64,000 nt of DNA from Aestuariivirga litoralis (GCF_003234965.1 NZ_QKVK01000001.1:62001-126000); one strand, 5' to 3'. Positions 16,613-29,105 are shown, counted from the stretch's first letter. Notes: generated by a model from the letters alone, not told the origin. A program made the numbers and translations.

Positions 16613-18163
16613 TCACTCCCACTCGATCGTGCCGGGCGGCTTCGACGTCACGTCGTAGACCACGCGGCTCACACCCTTCACCTCGTTGATGATGCGGGTG
16701 GCCACGCGGGCGAGGAAGGCGTGGTCGAAGGGATAGCTCTCGGCCGTCATGCCGTCGGTGGAGGTGACGGCGCGCAGGCCCAGCACGCGGTCATAGGTGC
16801 GGCCATCGCCCATCACGCCCACGGTGCGCACGGGGAGCAGCACGGCGAAGGCCTGCCAGATCGCATCATAGAGGCCGGCCTTGCGGATCTCGTCCAGGTA
16901 GATGGCGTCGGCCTTGCGCAGGATGTCGAGCTTTTCCTGCGTGATGTCGTCATGCGGAATGCGGATGGCGAGGCCCGGACCGGGGAATGGGTGGCGGCCG
17001 ACGAAATGCGGCGGCAGGCCCAGTTCCTTGCCGAGCAGCCGCACCTCGTCCTTGAACAATTCGCGCAGCGGCTCCACGAGCTTCATGTTCATGCGCTCAG
17101 GCAGCCCGCCCACATTGTGGTGCGACTTGATGGTGACGGAGGGGCCGCCGGTGAAGGAGACGCTCTCGATCACGTCCGGGTAGAGTGTTCCCTGTGCGAG
17201 ATAGGCCGCGCCGCCGATCTTCTTGGCCTCGGCTTCGAACACGTCGATGAACAGCTTGCCGATGATCTTGCGCTTCTTCTCGGGGTCGGTGACACCTTCC
17301 AGTTCCCTGAGGAACAGCTTCGAGGCATCCACGTGCACGAGCGGGATGTTGTAGGCCTCGCGGAACAGCCTGACCACCTCGTCCGCCTCGTTGAGGCGCA
17401 TCAGGCCATGATCGACGAAGATGCAGGTGAGCTGCTCGCCGATCGCCTCGTGGATCAGCACCGCGGTCACGGCGGAATCCACACCACCCGAGAGGCCGCA
17501 GATCACCCGGTCGAGGCCGACCTGCTTCTTGATCTTGTGCACCATCTCCGACTTGAAATGCGCCATCGACCAGTCGCCCTTGCAGCCGCAGATGTCGCGG
17601 GCGAAATTGGCGAGCAGCTTCGCGCCATCCGGCGTGTGCACCACTTCCATGTGGAACTGCGTCGCATAGAACTGGCGCTGCTCGTCGGCGATGGCCGCGA
17701 AGGGCGCACCCTCGGAGGTGGCGATGGCCTTGAAGCCCGAAGGGATCGCGCTCACGCGGTCGCCATGGCTCATCCACACCTGGTGGCGCTCGTCCTTTTC
17801 CCACACGCCGTCGAACAGCGCGTTCGCTTCCTTCACCTCGACGAAGGCCTTGCCGAATTCGCGGTGGTCGGAGGGCTCCACCTTGCCGCCCAGCTGGGCG
17901 CACATGGTCTGCTCGCCATAACAGATGCCGAGAACCGGCAGGCCGCGGGTGAAGACCCGCTCCGGCGCCCGCGGGCTGCCGCCCTCATGCACCGAGGCCG
18001 GGCCGCCCGACAGGATGATGCCCTTGAGGCCGGGCCAGTCCAGCGCCTTGTCAGCCGACTGGAAGGGCACGATTTCCGAGTAGACCCCCGCCTCGCGGAT
18101 GCGCCGGGCGATGAGCTGGGTGACCTGTGAGCCGAAGTCGATGATGAGGATACGGTCTTGCAT
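16613..18163 (-). CDS. guaA: GMP synthase (glutamine-hydrolysing)
   Basis: A 516-residue GuaA that aminates XMP to GMP with glutamine and ATP. The class I amidotransferase domain has nucleophile Cys81 in GICYGEQ and the His/Glu pair in FHMEVVHTP. The ATP pyrophosphatase domain has SGGVDSAV, and the C-terminal dimerisation domain ends in [12 protein letters not shown]. Complete and standard. guaB, the preceding pathway step, is at 24034-25500. Confidence 0.98.
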   Translation of the reverse strand: MQDRILIIDFGSQVTQLIARRIREAGVYSEIVPFQSADKALDWPGLKGIILSGGPASVHEGGSPRAPERVFTRGLPVLGICYGEQTMCAQLGGKVEPSDHREFGKAFVEVKEANALFDGVWEKDERHQVWMSHGDRVSAIPSGFKAIATSEGAPFAAIADEQRQFYATQFHMEVVHTPDGAKLLANFARDICGCKGDWSMAHFKSEMVHKIKKQVGLDRVICGLSGGVDSAVTAVLIHEAIGEQLTCIFVDHGLMRLNEADEVVRLFREAYNIPLVHVDASKLFLRELEGVTDPEKKRKIIGKLFIDVFEAEAKKIGGAAYLAQGTLYPDVIESVSFTGGPSVTIKSHHNVGGLPERMNMKLVEPLRELFKDEVRLLGKELGLPPHFVGRHPFPGPGLAIRIPHDDITQEKLDILRKADAIYLDEIRKAGLYDAIWQAFAVLLPVRTVGVMGDGRTYDRVLGLRAVTSTDGMTAESYPFDHAFLARVATRIINEVKGVSRVVYDVTSKPPGTIEWE

Positions 18164-18292
18164 GCGGGGCTATTAAGGAAGCGGACACGAGTCTGCAAGC
18201 ATGCGCCACCTGCCCCCCGAATCGCACGCCATCTTGACGCTTGATAAATACATCTTTAGCGTGAATCATTCACCCGAAACAACAGGTGCGGC

Positions 18293-18886
18293 ATGTGTGA
18301 CTTCGACAAGATCTCCCGCCTCATCATCGGGGCGCAGGCCGCCTATCTGGTGAGCCTCGGCATCGTGGCGGCAGCCGTCATACTGGGCTCGAACCCCTTC
18401 ACCTCGGGTGCCAATATCCCGGCCATGGTCATCGCCTCGGCCTCCGCTGCAACGGCTGCCCTCCTCATGGCCGGCGCCATTGCGGAGCTGGACAAATGCG
18501 CCAGCGGGCCCTGCGGGCCCTCGGTGGCGACGCTCCGCACCAACCTGGTCGCGCTGGCCGCCTCGATCGGCATCTTCAGCGTTTCGCTTGCGGCACTCGC
18601 GCTGGTCGCCGGGGTGCCCTTCGCGGGATCCGTGGCGGCGGGGGCACTCGCCATCTGGGCCGTCAGCCTCACCAGCCTCTTCGCGGCCGTGGCCTCGGGC
18701 TATCTTGGCAATGCGGTGCAGGCCTTCAATTCATGCCTCAGCGCCAGCGGATCGGGCAACACCGGCACCACCACGGTCATCGTGGTGCTCGGCGTGCTCA
18801 CCATCCTGCTGACAGTTGTGTTCAATGCCTTCGGCACGGCCAGCGGCGTCATTCCGGTAAAGTCGATCCTGACCATCTTCGGCTGA
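18293..18886 (+). CDS. Membrane protein of unknown function
   Basis: A 197-residue protein with four to five hydrophobic helices (for example AAYLVSLGIVAAAVILG, AALLMAGAIAELDKCAS, FSVSLAALALVAGVPFAG, VIVVLGVLTILLTVVFNAFG). Cysteine pair in KCASGPCGPS after helix 2 and MCDF at the N-terminus. I do not recognise a family. It converges with mntH (3 bp between stop codons). Its 5' region between 18164 and 18292 is AT-rich and probably holds the promoter; no motif stood out. Confidence 0.6.
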   Translation: MCDFDKISRLIIGAQAAYLVSLGIVAAAVILGSNPFTSGANIPAMVIASASAATAALLMAGAIAELDKCASGPCGPSVATLRTNLVALAASIGIFSVSLAALALVAGVPFAGSVAAGALAIWAVSLTSLFAAVASGYLGNAVQAFNSCLSASGSGNTGTTTVIVVLGVLTILLTVVFNAFGTASGVIPVKSILTIFG

Positions 18887-18889
18887 CAC

Positions 18890-20245
18890 TCAGCCGGTCG
18901 CGATGTCCCACAGCAGCTTGACGTTGAGGCTGATGATGATGGCGGCGATCAGCCCTGCCACCAGCGTCAGCCATGTGGGCGCCGTGAAGACCCCCATCTT
19001 GGCCCTGTCGCGGGTGAACATGACCAGCGGCACGATGGCGAAGGGCAGCTGGAAGGCCAGGATCACCTGGCTGAGGATCAGCAGCATGCCGGTCCCCTCC
19101 GCCCCGTAATAGAGCGTCACCAGTGCCGCCGGCACGATGGCCACGATGCGGGTGATGAGGCGGCGGGCCCAGGCCGGCAGCCGGATGTCGAGGAAGCCCT
19201 CCATCACGATCTGCCCCGCCATGGTGGCGGTGACGGTGGAGTTGAGCCCGCAGCACAGCAGCGCGATGGCGAAGAGCTTCGGCGCCAGCAGCGAGCCTAC
19301 CAGCGGCGCCAGCATGGAATGGGCCTCGCCGATTTCGGCCACCGTCGTCTGCCCGCCGGCATGGAAGGTGGCGGCGGCGAGAATGAGGATCGAGGCGTTG
19401 ATGAGCAGCGCGAACATCAGAGCCGTCGTCGAATCCCAGGTGGCGAAGCGCAGCGCCTCGCGCTTTTCGGGCAGGCTCTCGCCATAGGCCCTGGTCTGCA
19501 CGATGCCGGAATGGAGGTAGAGATTGTGCGGCATCACGGTGGCGCCGATGATGCCGAGCGCCAGGTAGAGCATGGCCGGGTTCTTGACGATCTCGACGGT
19601 GGGCGCGAAGCCGCGGATCACCTGCCCCCACTCCGGGTCCGCCATGGCGATCTGCAGCAGGAAGCAGACGAAGATCACGCCCAGCAGCGTAATGATGAAG
19701 GCCTCGATCCAGCGGAAGCCGAGGCGCTGCAGCCACAGGATCAGGAACACGTCGAGCGCCGTGATGATGACGCCCAGTTCCAGCGGGATGCCGAACAGCA
19801 GGTTGAGGCCGATGGCCGTTCCCACCACCTCGGCGATGTCGGTGGCGATGATGGCGATCTCGGCGAAGAGCCAGAGGATCCAAGCGACAGGCCGCGGGAA
19901 GGCATCGCGGCAGGCCTGCGCGAGGTCGCGGCCGGAGCCGATGGCGAGCCTGGCGCAGAGCGACTGCAGGATGATGGCCATGATGTTGGACATCAGTGCC
20001 ACGGTGAGCAGCGCATAGCCGAACTGCGCGCCCCCGGCGATGGAGGTGGCCCAGTTGCCGGGGTCCATGTAGCCGACCGCCACGAGGAAGCCGGGCCCGA
20101 CGAAGGCCATGGCCCGGCGGAACAGCGAGGCCTTGTCGGAGACGCGAACGGTGCGGAACACGTCGACCAGCGGCGGTTCGCCCCGGCTGCGGCGCCAGCC
20201 CGTCTCGTCCGGCATTTCGGTGGATATCGTCACGCGATCGGCCAT
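18890..20245 (-). CDS. mntH: Nramp family divalent metal (Mn2+) transporter
   Basis: A 451-residue proton-coupled metal importer with 11 predicted helices. The two metal-site motifs are present: [11 protein letters not shown] in helix 1 and MPHNLYLHS in helix 6. Length and pattern are those of bacterial MntH. A perfect inverted repeat lies 7 bp before the start codon, and the DtxR-type regulator mntR is 1.4 kb away, so repression by Mn-loaded MntR is likely. The chosen start has TGGAAG immediately upstream, inside the gap between operator and ATG. Confidence 0.95.
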   Translation of the reverse strand: MADRVTISTEMPDETGWRRSRGEPPLVDVFRTVRVSDKASLFRRAMAFVGPGFLVAVGYMDPGNWATSIAGGAQFGYALLTVALMSNIMAIILQSLCARLAIGSGRDLAQACRDAFPRPVAWILWLFAEIAIIATDIAEVVGTAIGLNLLFGIPLELGVIITALDVFLILWLQRLGFRWIEAFIITLLGVIFVCFLLQIAMADPEWGQVIRGFAPTVEIVKNPAMLYLALGIIGATVMPHNLYLHSGIVQTRAYGESLPEKREALRFATWDSTTALMFALLINASILILAAATFHAGGQTTVAEIGEAHSMLAPLVGSLLAPKLFAIALLCCGLNSTVTATMAGQIVMEGFLDIRLPAWARRLITRIVAIVPAALVTLYYGAEGTGMLLILSQVILAFQLPFAIVPLVMFTRDRAKMGVFTAPTWLTLVAGLIAAIIISLNVKLLWDIATG

Positions 20246-20251
20246 CTTCCA

Positions 20252-20273
20252 AAGTTTAGCATTGGCTAAACTT
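20252..20273 (-). promoter_or_regulatory. Mn-responsive operator of mntH
   Basis: AAGTTTAGC (20252-20260) and GCTAAACTT (20265-20273) form a perfect 9-bp inverted repeat with spacer ATTG, directly before mntH. Sequence and position fit a DtxR-family (MntR) operator; assignment to the MntR encoded at 21695 is inferred. Confidence 0.75.
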
Positions 20274-20317
20274 CTTTCAAGGGGAATTCCGGGCGGCCTG
20301 TTCCGGTTCCCTCCGGC

Positions 20318-21676
20318 TCAGCCGAAATGGTGCATCAGCAGCGAGGCCAGCACCACCATGCCGGCCCCGCCCAGCCGCGTCACCATCTGGGAAAAGGGCA
20401 TCAGGTTCATGCGGTTGGCAGCCGACAGGATAGCGACGTCGCCAGTGCCGCCGAGGCCTGAATGGCAGACGGTCACCACCGCCGTCTCGACCGGATACAT
20501 CTTCATCATCTGCCCGGTGAGGAAGGCGGTGGAGACGAGCGCCAGCACGGTCGCGGCACAGACCACGAAATAGCCGGGTGACAGCGAGGCGACGAGCTGG
20601 TTCCAGGAAATGAAGATCGCCCCCAGCCCCACCAGCACGGCAGGCGTCAGGTTCACCGCCACGAAGCGGTACATCTGGTAGCAGCCGAGTTCCATGCGCT
20701 CCGGCATCACGCGGGTGAGCTTCAGCGCCGCGGTGAGCACGATCATCATCACCGGCCCCGAAATGCCGGTGATGGGCGCCAGCAGCCCGCCGAAGGTGAA
20801 CATCACGCAGATGATCAAGAGCCCCGCCCCCATCAGCTTCAGGTCATAAGCCTGCTCCTCCGGCTCCGGCTTGAGGTCCAGCTCGTCGCCGAGCTTCACC
20901 AGCCTGCCCTTGCCGCTGAAGCGCGGGTGGCGCTCGCCGAACCAGCCGAGGGTGCCGGCGGAGAGGATCGCCACCACATTGCCGATCAGCGCCGCCGGGA
21001 TCATCAGGGCGATGAGGTCCGCCTGCGACTTTCCCGCCGTCTGCGCATAGGCGATCGACAGCGGCAGGATGCCCTCGCCGATGCCGCCGCCGAGGATGGG
21101 TGTGACGATGTAGAAGAAGGTGTGCTTGAGCTCGAAGCCCATCAGCGCGCCGACACCCAGGCCCACCACCACCGCCATCACGGTTCCGGCGAGGAAGGGC
21201 ACCAGCATCCTGAGGAAGCCCGTGCCCAGCACCCGGTGGTCGATGCCGAGGATCGAGCCGACGACGAGGCTGGCGATATAGAGATAAAGCAGGTTGTCGG
21301 TCTTGATCGCCGCTGTCACTGCCGCCAGCATCTGCGGCTGGAACAGGCCATAGCCAACCAGCGCCGCCGGCACGAAGAGGCAGAAGATGGCAGGCCCCCC
21401 GATGTTGCGCAGGATCGGCACGTTGCGCCCGGCCCAGTCCAGCACCACGCCCGCCACCATCATCACCGCCAGCCCGCCGATCAGGTCCGCCGTCAGCCGC
21501 CCGGCATAGCCGGCGATGACGACGATCACGGCGGCACAGAGGAAGACCGGCACGGGCAGCACGCCCAGTTCGAGGCGGCTGGCGCGCGACCAGAGCGAGG
21601 GGCTGGTATCCGGCAAGGTGTTCTCCAGTTCCGGGTTGGACGCGCGCACTCTCCCGTTTAGGATGCCGAAAACCAT
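20318..21676 (-). CDS. 2-hydroxycarboxylate transporter (2HCT/CitS family)
   Basis: A protein of about 450 residues with roughly 11 helices and the two re-entrant-loop signatures of the 2HCT family: GGGIGEGILPLS in the first half and CHSGLGGTGDVAILSAANR in the second. Such carriers move citrate, malate or lactate with Na+ or H+. The start is uncertain: ATG 21676 has no clear ribosome site, while a TTG start about 19 codons in is preceded by GGAGAACACC. It is divergent from mntR across 18 bp or a little more, depending on the start. Confidence 0.85.
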   Translation of the reverse strand: MVFGILNGRVRASNPELENTLPDTSPSLWSRASRLELGVLPVPVFLCAAVIVVIAGYAGRLTADLIGGLAVMMVAGVVLDWAGRNVPILRNIGGPAIFCLFVPAALVGYGLFQPQMLAAVTAAIKTDNLLYLYIASLVVGSILGIDHRVLGTGFLRMLVPFLAGTVMAVVVGLGVGALMGFELKHTFFYIVTPILGGGIGEGILPLSIAYAQTAGKSQADLIALMIPAALIGNVVAILSAGTLGWFGERHPRFSGKGRLVKLGDELDLKPEPEEQAYDLKLMGAGLLIICVMFTFGGLLAPITGISGPVMMIVLTAALKLTRVMPERMELGCYQMYRFVAVNLTPAVLVGLGAIFISWNQLVASLSPGYFVVCAATVLALVSTAFLTGQMMKMYPVETAVVTVCHSGLGGTGDVAILSAANRMNLMPFSQMVTRLGGAGMVVLASLLMHHFG

Positions 21677-21694
21677 TGGCAGAAACACGGACTC

Positions 21695-22129
21695 ATGGCG
21701 CAGCGCGCAAAGAAGCAAGGGGCGATCCGCTCGGCCGCCTTCCGGCGGATCCGGGCCGACCACTCCTCCGAGCTGGCGGAGGACTATGTCGAGCTGATCG
21801 CCGACCTGATCGACGAGAAGGGCGAGGCGCGCGGCTCCGACGTTGCCATGCGGCTCGGCGTCGCCAATGCCACCGTGGTCAAGACGCTGAAGCGCCTGCA
21901 GGACGCAGGCCTCGTCACCCAGGAACCCTACCGCTCCATCTTCCTCACCGGCGAAGGCTGGAAAATGGCCGAGGACGGCCGCAGGAAGCACAAGATCGTC
22001 GAGGCCTTCCTGCTGGCGCTGGGCGTCTCCGAGGAGACGGCGCGGATCGACTCCGAAGGGATCGAGCACCACGTGAGCGAGGAGACGCTGCGGGCCATGG
22101 CCCGGTTCCTGGCGCGGAAGGTGCTGTAG
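21695..22129 (+). CDS. mntR: DtxR/MntR family metal-dependent repressor
   Basis: A 144-residue regulator: winged helix in residues about 25-90 (DYVELIADLIDEKGEARGSDVAMRLGVANATVVKTLKRL), then a metal-binding dimerisation part with RRKHKIVEAFLLALGV and EGIEHHVSEETL, where the Glu and His residues are the expected Mn ligands. There is no C-terminal SH3 domain, as in MntR. Regulation of mntH is inferred from the palindrome there and proximity. A weak similar sequence (GTTTAGGATGCC, 21656-21667) lies upstream. Confidence 0.88.
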   Translation: MAQRAKKQGAIRSAAFRRIRADHSSELAEDYVELIADLIDEKGEARGSDVAMRLGVANATVVKTLKRLQDAGLVTQEPYRSIFLTGEGWKMAEDGRRKHKIVEAFLLALGVSEETARIDSEGIEHHVSEETLRAMARFLARKVL

Positions 22130-22162
22130 GGTCGCCGCCCATCACCACTCCACCCACTCAAG

Positions 22163-22252
22163 CCGTCATCCCGGCGAAGGCCGGGATCCAGCTTCCTTTC
22201 CATCCGCACCTGCTGACCCAAAGCTGGGCCCCGGCTTTCGCCGGGGTGACGG
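22163..22252. repeat. REP-like palindrome pair, family A
   Basis: Two palindromic units in inverted order: CCGTCATCCCGGCGAAGG... at the left and its near-complement ending CGCCGGGGTGACGG at the right, each with an inner CCGGC/GCCGG stem, about 30 bp apart. It sits between the convergent 3' ends of mntR and rsmB. Three related pairs occur at 49676, 55222 and 59440. Confidence 0.85.
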
Positions 22253-22310
22253 TCGGAGGGAGGGTGACGGCATGGGAGGGTGGGTGACGGCATCGAGAGT
22301 GTGTGACGGA

Positions 22311-23600
22311 CTACCCGCCCTTCTTCATCACCGCCATGAAGAACCCGTCCGTGTCATGCCGTGCGGGCGTCAGGACCAGCGTGTCCGCAGCACCATCGGC
22401 CGAGTCCGGCGCCACACCGCCGATCATGCGCGCCCAAACCTGTTTGTAAGGAACGAGTCGCATCTCCTTGTGATGACTCAGGAATGCGGCGACCTGCTCG
22501 GTGTTCTCCTCGGGCAGCACGGAGCACGTGATGTAGAGGATGATCCCACCCGGCTTCGCCAATTGGAATCCCTTTTCAAGAACTTGGGCCTGGTCCTTGA
22601 TTCTTTGTGCGAACTGCTTGGGCGTGAGGCGCCATTTGGCGTCTGGCTTCCGCCGCCACGAGCCCGAGCCCGAGCAGGGCGCATCGATCACCACGGTATC
22701 GAAGGGGCCTGCGGCCTCCAGCTTGCCCTTGTCCTGCGCCGAGATCACCTCGCAGTTGGTGACCCCCGCCCGGGTGAGGCGCTCGAAGATCGGGCGCAGG
22801 CGGAAGCGGTCGAGGTCATGGGCGACGAGCGTCCCCTCGTTCTTCATCATGGCGGCGAGCGCCAGCGTCTTGCCGCCTGCTCCCGCGCAGATGTCGGCAA
22901 CTTTCATGCCGGGCTCGACGCCGGACAGCAGTGCGGCCACCTGCGAGCCCGCATCCTGCACCTCGAACCAGCCGAGCCCATGGGCGGGCTCGGCCTCGAC
23001 ATTGGCATTGCGGGTCTCGGGCCCCGGCGCCGCAATGCGCACGGCAAGCGGCGACCATGGTCCTTCAATCGCGCCGAAGCGCTCGAGCGCGGAGAGCACC
23101 TGGCCCCGCTCCGCCTTCAGCAAGTTGACTCGCAGGTCAACCGGCGCGCGCTGGGCGAGTGCGGCCCCCTCCGCCGCCGCGCGCGGCCCGAAGGCCTTCT
23201 CGTAGGAGGCCACCAGCCACTCGGGAACATCGCCCGCCACATGGACGGGGAGATCGGCGGGTAACGCGCGGGAAAGTGCCGTCCGCTCCTCCACCGTCAG
23301 TTTGCCCGGCCCGTGCTGCTCCTCGGCCATCGATCCGATGGCATCGGTGGAGAGCCCCCAGACATCCCGCAACCCGGCCAAGGCCAGCGCCCGGGGCGCG
23401 TCGCTCCCCATGCGGAACCCAAGCGAGTTCCGCCGCCGGAGCGCGTCATAGACCAGCGTGCCGATGGCGTGGCGGTCGGTGGACCCGGCAAAGCGATGCG
23501 CCTTGCCCCAGTCCTTCAGCGCTTCAGACGCCGGGCGGTGACGCTCGAAGATCTCGGTCAGGACGTCGATTGCCGCAGAGACGCGGCCGGCGAGGCGCAT
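22311..23600 (-). CDS. rsmB: RsmB/NOP-type rRNA cytosine-C5 methyltransferase
   Basis: A 429-residue SAM-dependent RNA m5C methyltransferase. The N-terminal NusB-like part (about 1-130) precedes the catalytic domain, with SAM motif ADICAGAGGKTLALA, catalytic-loop DAPCSGSGSWRR and the nucleophile-region TCSVLPEEN. This agrees with RsmB, which modifies C967 of 16S rRNA. It is the last gene of the guaB-MAPEG-rsmB run (3-bp gap). Assignment within the RsmB/RsmF group is by the N-terminal region and context. Confidence 0.85.
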   Translation of the reverse strand: MRLAGRVSAAIDVLTEIFERHRPASEALKDWGKAHRFAGSTDRHAIGTLVYDALRRRNSLGFRMGSDAPRALALAGLRDVWGLSTDAIGSMAEEQHGPGKLTVEERTALSRALPADLPVHVAGDVPEWLVASYEKAFGPRAAAEGAALAQRAPVDLRVNLLKAERGQVLSALERFGAIEGPWSPLAVRIAAPGPETRNANVEAEPAHGLGWFEVQDAGSQVAALLSGVEPGMKVADICAGAGGKTLALAAMMKNEGTLVAHDLDRFRLRPIFERLTRAGVTNCEVISAQDKGKLEAAGPFDTVVIDAPCSGSGSWRRKPDAKWRLTPKQFAQRIKDQAQVLEKGFQLAKPGGIILYITCSVLPEENTEQVAAFLSHHKEMRLVPYKQVWARMIGGVAPDSADGAADTLVLTPARHDTDGFFMAVMKKGG

Positions 23601-23603
23601 GGA

Positions 23604-24029
23604 TTATCCGATCACATAGAGGCGGAGCGCGAACCACGCCCACAGGGTGACGAGCGTGATGAAGCCGAAGACGAAGGCGCGGAAGCGGTTGAGCACCACG
23701 TTGTCGCCCGTATGAATGACCGAGTGCACGATGCGGCTGGCGATGAACACCCAGGCCAGCACCACCGAGAACCAGTCGACCTTCACCAGCAGGATCAGCA
23801 GCGGCAGGATGGCGTAGAACAGCATCGGCAGCTGGAACTGGTTGTCGTAATTGTTGGAGAGCTTGCGGATCTCGTCCGGCCAGCGCGAATTGTCCAGCGC
23901 CACGTCCCTGATATTCACCTGACCCGCCTTCACTGCCTGGACGCGCGCTGTGCCCATCCGGCGTGCCAGGAAGAGCAGCCAGAACACATGCACGAAGGCC
24001 GGCAGCAGCAGCCACTGGACGATGGTCAT
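23604..24029 (-). CDS. MAPEG family membrane protein
   Basis: A 141-residue four-helix membrane protein of the MAPEG group (eicosanoid and glutathione metabolism): helix 1 VQWLLLPAFVHVFWLLFLARR, then SNNYDNQFQLPMLFYAILPLL with the conserved N-x-x-E/Q-P-type motif, and VFIASRIVHSVIHTGDNVVLNR. Bacterial members have unclear substrates. It lies 4 bp after guaB and 3 bp before rsmB, an arrangement often kept in Hyphomicrobiales. Confidence 0.88.
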   Translation of the reverse strand: MTIVQWLLLPAFVHVFWLLFLARRMGTARVQAVKAGQVNIRDVALDNSRWPDEIRKLSNNYDNQFQLPMLFYAILPLLILLVKVDWFSVVLAWVFIASRIVHSVIHTGDNVVLNRFRAFVFGFITLVTLWAWFALRLYVIG

Positions 24030-24033
24030 GGGG

Positions 24034-26208
<2,175 letters not shown>

Positions 26209-26304
26209 CCTTCGCGGGCGCTGCGGAGCCCATTCCTCTTCCCTAACCCCCTGAAATCTTTCTTTAGAACGCTTTGTTCGGCAAATAGAACTTTCTCACT
26301 TGAT

Positions 26305-26332
26305 TCCCTACTAATCCCGTATAGTATAGGGA
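26305..26332 (+). promoter_or_regulatory. Candidate operator upstream of the sulfate transporter operon
   Basis: TCCCTA (26305-26310) and TAGGGA (26327-26332) flank ACTA...TAGT, forming a nested imperfect dyad that ends 21 bp before the sbp start. It lies in an AT-rich promoter stretch. An Rrf2-dimer site is the natural candidate, given the neighbouring regulator, but this is inference from symmetry and position. Confidence 0.45.
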
Positions 26333-26353
26333 CATCAACTGAAGGAGACCCCG

Positions 26354-27376
26354 ATGCGCCTGCTCACCCGCCGTTCCCTCGCCCTTGGCACCGCAGCCCT
26401 GTTCCTGTCCGTCGGAGCCGCCCAGGCACTGGCCGACCGCACGCTGCTCAACGTGTCCTATGACCCGACCCGCGAGTTCTACAAGGAGTTCAACGCCGCC
26501 TTCGCCGCCGACTGGAAGGCCAAGACGGGCGAGGCCGTCACCATCGAACAGTCGCATGGCGGCTCCGGCAAGCAGGCCCGCGCCGTGATTGACGGCCTCC
26601 AGGCCGACGTGGTCACCCTGGCACTCGCCGGCGACATCGACCAGATCGCCAGCAAGACCGACAAGCTGCCCAAGGACTGGGCGAGCAAGCTCCCGCACAA
26701 TTCCGCGCCCTATACCTCGACCATCGTTTTCCTCGTCCGGAAAGGCAACCCCAAGGCCATCAAGGACTGGGGCGACCTGGTGAAGGAGGGCGTGCAGGTG
26801 ATCACGCCCAACCCCAAGACCTCCGGCGGCGCGCGCTGGAACTACCTTGCCGCCTGGGCCTATGCCGCAAAGCAGCTGGGTGGTGACGAGGCCAAGACCA
26901 AGGAATGGATCGCCGACCTCTATCGCAACGTGCCGGTGCTCGACACCGGTGCGCGCGGCTCCACCACCACCTTCGCCCAGCGCGGCATCGGCGACGTGCT
27001 GATCAGCTGGGAGAACGAGGCCTTCCTCGTCCAGAAGGAATTCGGCGCCGACAATTTCGACATCGTCGTCCCCTCGCTCTCGATCCTCGCCGAGCCGCCG
27101 GTGGCCGTCGTCGAAGGCAATGCCAAGGCCAAGGGCAACCTCGATGTGGCCGAGGCCTACCTGAAGTTCCTCTATTCGCCGGAGGGCCAGAAGCTGGCGG
27201 CGAAGAACTTCTTCCGCCCGGTCGATCCGGCTTCGGCCGACCCCGCTGACCTCGCCCGCTTCCCCAAGCTCGAGCTCGTGTCGATCGACAAGGACTTCGG
27301 CGGCTGGGCCAAGGCGCAGAAGGACTTCTTCGCCGACGGCGCGATCTTCGACCAGATCTACCGCCCGACCAACTGA
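26354..27376 (+). CDS. sbp: Periplasmic sulfate-binding protein
   Basis: A 340-residue sulfate/thiosulfate-binding protein with signal peptide (cleaved after QALA, residue 24). Family features: [20 protein letters not shown] at the mature N-terminus, [31 protein letters not shown] and [18 protein letters not shown]. The stop overlaps the start of cysT (TGATG). Strong ribosome site GAAGGAGACCCCG. Confidence 0.96.
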   Translation: MRLLTRRSLALGTAALFLSVGAAQALADRTLLNVSYDPTREFYKEFNAAFAADWKAKTGEAVTIEQSHGGSGKQARAVIDGLQADVVTLALAGDIDQIASKTDKLPKDWASKLPHNSAPYTSTIVFLVRKGNPKAIKDWGDLVKEGVQVITPNPKTSGGARWNYLAAWAYAAKQLGGDEAKTKEWIADLYRNVPVLDTGARGSTTTFAQRGIGDVLISWENEAFLVQKEFGADNFDIVVPSLSILAEPPVAVVEGNAKAKGNLDVAEAYLKFLYSPEGQKLAAKNFFRPVDPASADPADLARFPKLELVSIDKDFGGWAKAQKDFFADGAIFDQIYRPTN

Positions 27377-28221
27377 TGACCTTCCTGCCGTCCTCCCTGC
27401 GGCAGCCGAGCGCCCTTCCCGGTTTCGGGTTGGCGCTCGGTTTCACGCTGGCCGCCCTCAGCATCATTGTGCTCATCCCGCTCGCAGCCCTCGTGCTGCG
27501 CGCGGCCTCGATCGGCCCTGCCGAATTCCTCAAGATCGCGACGGACCCGCGCACCATTGCCGCCCTTCGCCTGTCCTTCGGCACGGCGCTGGTCGCGGCG
27601 CTGATCAACACCGTCTTCGGGCTCCTCATCGCCTGGGTGCTGGTGCGCTACCGCTTCCCCGGCCGCCGCATCATCGATGCCGCGGTGGACCTGCCCTTCG
27701 CGCTTCCCACCGCGGTGGCCGGCATCGCCATGGCGGCGATCTATGCGCCCAACGGCCCCATCGGCTCGGTCGCACAGAGCCTCGGTTTCAAGATCGCCTA
27801 TACGCCGCTCGGCATCGTGGTGGCCCTCGTCTTCATCGGCCTGCCCTTCGTGGTGCGCACCGTGCAGCCGATCCTCGAGGAGGTCGAGACCGACATCGAG
27901 GAAGCCTCGGCCCTCCTCGGCGCCAGCCGGCTCCGCACCGTCTTCCAGGTGGTGCTGCCGCATGTCTATCCGGCGCTGCTCACCGGCTTCGCGCTGGCCT
28001 TCGCGCGCGGCGTGGGTGAATATGGCTCCGTCATCTTCATCGCCGGCAACATTCCGCTCGTCTCGGAAATCGCGCCGCTATTGATCGTCATCAAGCTCGA
28101 GGAATTCGACTATGGCGGGGCGACCGTCATCGCCACGCTGATGCTGGCCATCTCGTTTGCCATGCTCTTCCTCATCAACGCCATCCAGGGCTGGAGCCGC
28201 AAGAAATATGGCAATGTCTGA
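27376..28221 (+). CDS. cysT: Sulfate ABC transporter permease CysT
   Basis: A 281-residue inner-membrane permease with six helices. It has the CysT pattern LPFALPTAVAGIAM and the EAA loop VEEASALLGASRLRTVFQVVLP-like segment (EVETDIEEASALLGASR) that docks to CysA. Overlaps sbp by 1 bp. Part of the sbp-cysTWA import system for sulfate and thiosulfate. Confidence 0.95.
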   Translation: MTFLPSSLRQPSALPGFGLALGFTLAALSIIVLIPLAALVLRAASIGPAEFLKIATDPRTIAALRLSFGTALVAALINTVFGLLIAWVLVRYRFPGRRIIDAAVDLPFALPTAVAGIAMAAIYAPNGPIGSVAQSLGFKIAYTPLGIVVALVFIGLPFVVRTVQPILEEVETDIEEASALLGASRLRTVFQVVLPHVYPALLTGFALAFARGVGEYGSVIFIAGNIPLVSEIAPLLIVIKLEEFDYGGATVIATLMLAISFAMLFLINAIQGWSRKKYGNV

Positions 28222-29089
28222 CCGCGTCCTGCCGCTCGCGCACCATCCAGAGCGCGCGACGACTGAAACCGCCACGACCAAGGTGATCCTCATCGCCATC
28301 GCCGTGCTGTTCCTTGCAGCGATCCTCTTCCTGCCGCTCGTCACCGTCTTCATCGAGGCGCTGCGCAAGGGGTGGGGCACGCTGTTCGAAAGCTTCAGCG
28401 ATCCGGATACGCTCGCCGCCATCCGCCTCACCCTGCTGGTCGCCGCCATCGCCGTGCCCTTCAACGCGGTCGTTGGACTGGCCGCCTCCTGGGCCATCGC
28501 CAAGTTCGAGTTCAAGGGCAAGAACCTGCTGCTGACGCTGATCGACCTCCCCTTCTCGATCTCGCCCGTCATATCGGGCCTCGTCTATGTGCTGCTTTTC
28601 GGCGCTCAAGGGTGGCTCGGGCCCTGGCTGGTGGCGCACGACATCCAGATCATCTTCGCCGTGCCCGGCATCGTGCTCGCCACCGTGCTCGTCACCTTCC
28701 CCTTCGTGGCGCGCGAGCTGATCCCGCTCATGCAATCCCAGGGCACCTCCGAGGAGGAAGCCGCCCTGATGCTCGGCGCGTCGGGCTGGTACACCTTCTT
28801 GCACGTGACGCTGCCCAACGTGAAATGGGCGCTGCTCTATGGCGTGCTGCTCTGCAATGCCCGCGCCATGGGCGAATTCGGTGCCGTGTCCGTCGTCTCG
28901 GGCCATATCCGCGGCCTCACCAACACCATGCCGCTCCACATCGAGATCCTCTACAACGAATACAACTTCGTCGGCGCCTTCGCCGTCGCCTCGCTGCTCG
29001 CGGGCCTCGCGCTTTTCACGCTGCTGGCCAAGACCTTCCTCGAATGGCGCTTCGCCGGCGAACTCGCCGCCAGCGCGCGCCGCCACTAG
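28208..29089 (+). CDS. cysW: Sulfate ABC transporter permease CysW
   Basis: A permease of about 293 residues with six helices, the motif [18 protein letters not shown] and the EAA loop [19 protein letters not shown]. It overlaps the end of cysT by 14 bp; starts at 28208 (MAMSDRV) and 28214 are both possible, the first being better spaced from GGAG. Paired with CysT to form the channel. Confidence 0.95.
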   Translation: MAMSDRVLPLAHHPERATTETATTKVILIAIAVLFLAAILFLPLVTVFIEALRKGWGTLFESFSDPDTLAAIRLTLLVAAIAVPFNAVVGLAASWAIAKFEFKGKNLLLTLIDLPFSISPVISGLVYVLLFGAQGWLGPWLVAHDIQIIFAVPGIVLATVLVTFPFVARELIPLMQSQGTSEEEAALMLGASGWYTFLHVTLPNVKWALLYGVLLCNARAMGEFGAVSVVSGHIRGLTNTMPLHIEILYNEYNFVGAFAVASLLAGLALFTLLAKTFLEWRFAGELAASARRH

Positions 29090-29105
29090 ATCAAGGAGAC
29101 ACAGA

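Noticed and set aside
19319-20269. Long plus-strand frame opposite mntH
   Set aside because: Antisense shadow of an Nramp gene, with charged low-complexity composition and no ribosome site.
21656-21667. MntR operator in the mntR/2HCT gap
   Set aside because: Only partial similarity to the mntH palindrome and no symmetric partner, so not listed as a site.
22163-22252. REP-like pairs considered as CRISPR repeats
   Set aside because: There are only two inverted units per site, no regular direct repeats or spacers, and no cas gene.
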